From Actinomycetes bacterium (GTDB taxonomy: Bacteria; Actinomycetota; Actinomycetes; Actinomycetales; Cellulomonadaceae): DNA of 7,497 nucleotides. Positions within the stretch are counted from its first letter, which is position 1, and every line of letters begins with the position of its first letter. This document shows, piece after piece, positions 6,104 through 7,497 of the stretch. Under the pieces are notes generated by a model, which saw nothing but the letters and a program-made list of their open reading frames with translations, had not been told where the DNA came from and did no database searches. Where the stretch lies: contig JAEYNO010000175.1 of the NCBI GenBank assembly GCA_023412515.1, positions 1 through 7,497 on the forward strand, given 5' to 3'. Made by a program: the position numbers and the translations under genes.

Positions 6104-7399
6104 ATGGACATCAACGGCAACGACGCACGGTCCACCCCTCGCCGCCGCAGGTGGCTGGCGCTCACGTCCCTCGCCGCCGCGAGCGGCCTGCTGCTCGCGG
6201 CCTGCACGGGCGGCACGTCCGCCGGCGGCGGCGACGCGACCGGCGGGTCCGCCGGCGGCGACACCGTCACGGTCTGGCACTACTTCTCGGACGAGAACCA
6301 GGTCCGCCTCATGGACGAGCTCGCCGACAAGTTCGAGGCCGAGCACGACGGCGCGACCGTCGAGAACGTCTTCGTCCCCTACGACCAGCTGAACTCCAAG
6401 CTCGTCTCCGCCGCGGGCGCCCAGACCGGCCCCGACGTCGTCGTGTTCAACGGCGCCGAGGCCTCGACCCTCGCGCTCGGCGGCGCGCTCGCGCCGCTCG
6501 ACGACTACTGGGCCGACTTCGCCGACGCCGACAAGGTCCCCGAGTCGGTGATCCACCAGGTCGACGGCACCACCTACGCCGTGCAGGGCTACGTCAACCT
6601 GCTCGGCCTCTGGTACAACGCCGACATCCTCTCCGAGATCGGCGTCGAGCCGCCCACCACGATGGACGAGCTCGAGGCCGCGATGGCCAAGGCCAAGGAC
6701 GCCGGCTACGCGGGCATCACGCTGTCGGCGCTGCCGCAGTCGCAGGGCGAGTGGCAGGCCTACCCCTGGATCACGTCCGAGGGCTTCAGCTACGACGACC
6801 CGCAGGCCGACGCGCTCGCCGCGGGCCTGGCCCGCGTCCGCGGCTGGGTCGAGAACGGCTGGCTCTCGCAGGAGTCCGTGACCTGGGACCAGACCGTGCC
6901 GTTCCAGCAGTTCGCCGCCGGGAGGACCGCGTTCGCGGCGAACGGCAACTGGCAGATGGGCACCGCCAAGTCCGACGCGACGTTCGAGTACGGCGTCGTC
7001 CCGCTGCCGCTGTCGAGCACCGGCGGGGTCTACCTCGGCGGCGAGGGCGAGGGCATCGGCGCGTTCAGCAAGAACCCCGACCTCGCGTGGGAGTACCTCA
7101 CGGCCACGTACCTCGACGCGAAGGGCCAGCTGCTGCCGGCCGAGATCGTCGGCTCGCTGCCCTCGCGCACCGACGCCGCGGCCGACCAGGCCGTGACCGG
7201 CAACGCGCTCCTCAAGCCGTTCGCGCAGACCATCACGCAGTTCGGCGCGAACTACCCGGCCTCGGTCATCCCCGCGCAGTCCGTGGCCGACGTCCAGCTC
7301 ACGCTCGGCCAGGCGTGGAGCGCCGCGGTCGGCGGGCAGAAGTCGCCGCAGCAGGCCGCCGACGACGCGGTCGCCGCGCTCGGCCCGCTGCTCGACTGA
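6104..7399 (+). CDS. Extracellular sugar-binding lipoprotein of an ABC transporter (family 1)
   Basis: Substrate-capturing component of a carbohydrate importer, tethered to the outside of the membrane. The 431-aa product begins with a basic segment (PRRRRW, residues 12-17), a hydrophobic stretch LALTSLAAASGLLLA and the lipobox LAAC with Cys34 as the lipidated residue. A Gly/Ser/Thr spacer (35-53) follows, then the mature family 1 solute-binding fold: DTVTVWHYFSDEN, TGPDVVVFNG, the hinge-region LLGLWYNADIL, PPTTMDEL, FAANGNWQMG near the ligand cleft, and GIGAFSKNPDLAWEYL. These features match transporters for di- and oligosaccharides, but the substrate cannot be named. Codons are very strongly C-ending, consistent with high expression. 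ATG 6104 is preferred to TTG 6101. The gene is divergent from a LacI-type repressor and followed after 79 nt by another gene, as in typical binding-protein/permease/permease operons. Confidence 0.93.
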   Translation: MDINGNDARSTPRRRRWLALTSLAAASGLLLAACTGGTSAGGGDATGGSAGGDTVTVWHYFSDENQVRLMDELADKFEAEHDGATVENVFVPYDQLNSKLVSAAGAQTGPDVVVFNGAEASTLALGGALAPLDDYWADFADADKVPESVIHQVDGTTYAVQGYVNLLGLWYNADILSEIGVEPPTTMDELEAAMAKAKDAGYAGITLSALPQSQGEWQAYPWITSEGFSYDDPQADALAAGLARVRGWVENGWLSQESVTWDQTVPFQQFAAGRTAFAANGNWQMGTAKSDATFEYGVVPLPLSSTGGVYLGGEGEGIGAFSKNPDLAWEYLTATYLDAKGQLLPAEIVGSLPSRTDAAADQAVTGNALLKPFAQTITQFGANYPASVIPAQSVADVQLTLGQAWSAAVGGQKSPQQAADDAVAALGPLLD

Positions 7400-7478
7400 G
7401 CCCGCGGCCCGCCGTCCAAGCACGACCACCCGTCCGCCCGCGTCCGGCCGTCCGGCGCGACACCCCCTGGAGGTCCCC
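7400..7478 (+). other. Spacer between the solute-binding protein and the next operon gene
   Basis: The 79-nt gap is GC-rich, with TCCGGC/TCCGG direct repeats around 7444-7455 and no stable hairpin followed by T residues. No terminator or new promoter is evident, which agrees with one operon. GGAGG at 7469-7473 is a good ribosome binding site 5 nt before the next ATG. Confidence 0.5.
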
Positions 7479-7497
7479 ATGACCACCTCGCTCGCGC
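7479..7497 (+). CDS. Start of the next operon gene, probably an ABC sugar permease (5' end only)
   Basis: An ATG preceded by GGAGG at 5-nt spacing opens a frame reading MTTSLA to the window edge. Six complete codons are too few to identify the protein. The guess of a membrane permease rests only on position, because binding-protein genes of this family are normally followed by two permease genes. Confidence 0.5.

Noticed and set aside
5293..7482. Long plus-strand open frame (729 codons) over the regulatory region and solute-binding protein gene
   Set aside because: Overlaps the promoter, the operator and the whole binding-protein gene in another frame; Arg/Gly-rich shadow.
5903..7486. Long minus-strand open frame (527 codons) antisense to the solute-binding protein
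   Set aside because: Gly/Val/Arg-rich shadow without motifs; it would run through the divergent promoter.

Overview
The window is about 70-75% G+C by eye, with C/G-ending codons throughout, TGA stops and several GTG starts. Proteins and base composition point to a high-GC actinobacterium, most likely of the Cellulomonas/Cellulosimicrobium kind. That placement is inferred from protein style, not from a marker gene.

Layout. Four genes run leftward on the minus strand: a LacI-family repressor (5801-4782), the 23S rRNA m5U747 methyltransferase RlmC (4731-3607), the RNA 3'-end methyltransferase Hen1 (3501-2011) and the polynucleotide kinase-phosphatase-ligase Pnkp (2006 to beyond base 1, so its C-terminus is missing). 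Rightward from a roughly 300-base divergent regulatory region lies a sugar-type ABC transporter operon: a lipoprotein solute-binding protein (6104-7399), then the first codons of a second gene (7479 on), probably the permease.

How the genes work together. Hen1 and Pnkp form the bacterial RNA repair pair. Pnkp heals both ends of a broken RNA and seals them. Hen1 2'-O-methylates the 3' end before sealing, so the repaired site cannot be cut again by the same ribotoxin. The two genes are 4 nt apart and the pnkp ribosome binding site contains the hen1 stop codon, so coupled translation is likely. RlmC, another RNA-modifying enzyme, lies just upstream on the same strand; a TANNNT box exactly 6 nt before its GTG suggests a leaderless transcript. 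The LacI-type repressor faces the sugar-binding protein gene. Between them are a recognisable promoter (TTGACC - 18 nt - TAACGT) and a 16-bp LacI-type inverted repeat over the predicted start site, so this is probably a local substrate-responsive switch.

I do not see an undescribed system. The notable content is the Hen1/Pnkp RNA repair cassette, which is known but uncommon, and its placement beside rlmC. Several small non-coding structures (a 16-bp tandem repeat, a hairpin and repeats in the transporter leader) are reported separately. No tRNA, rRNA, insertion sequence, CRISPR array or convincing intrinsic terminator was seen.
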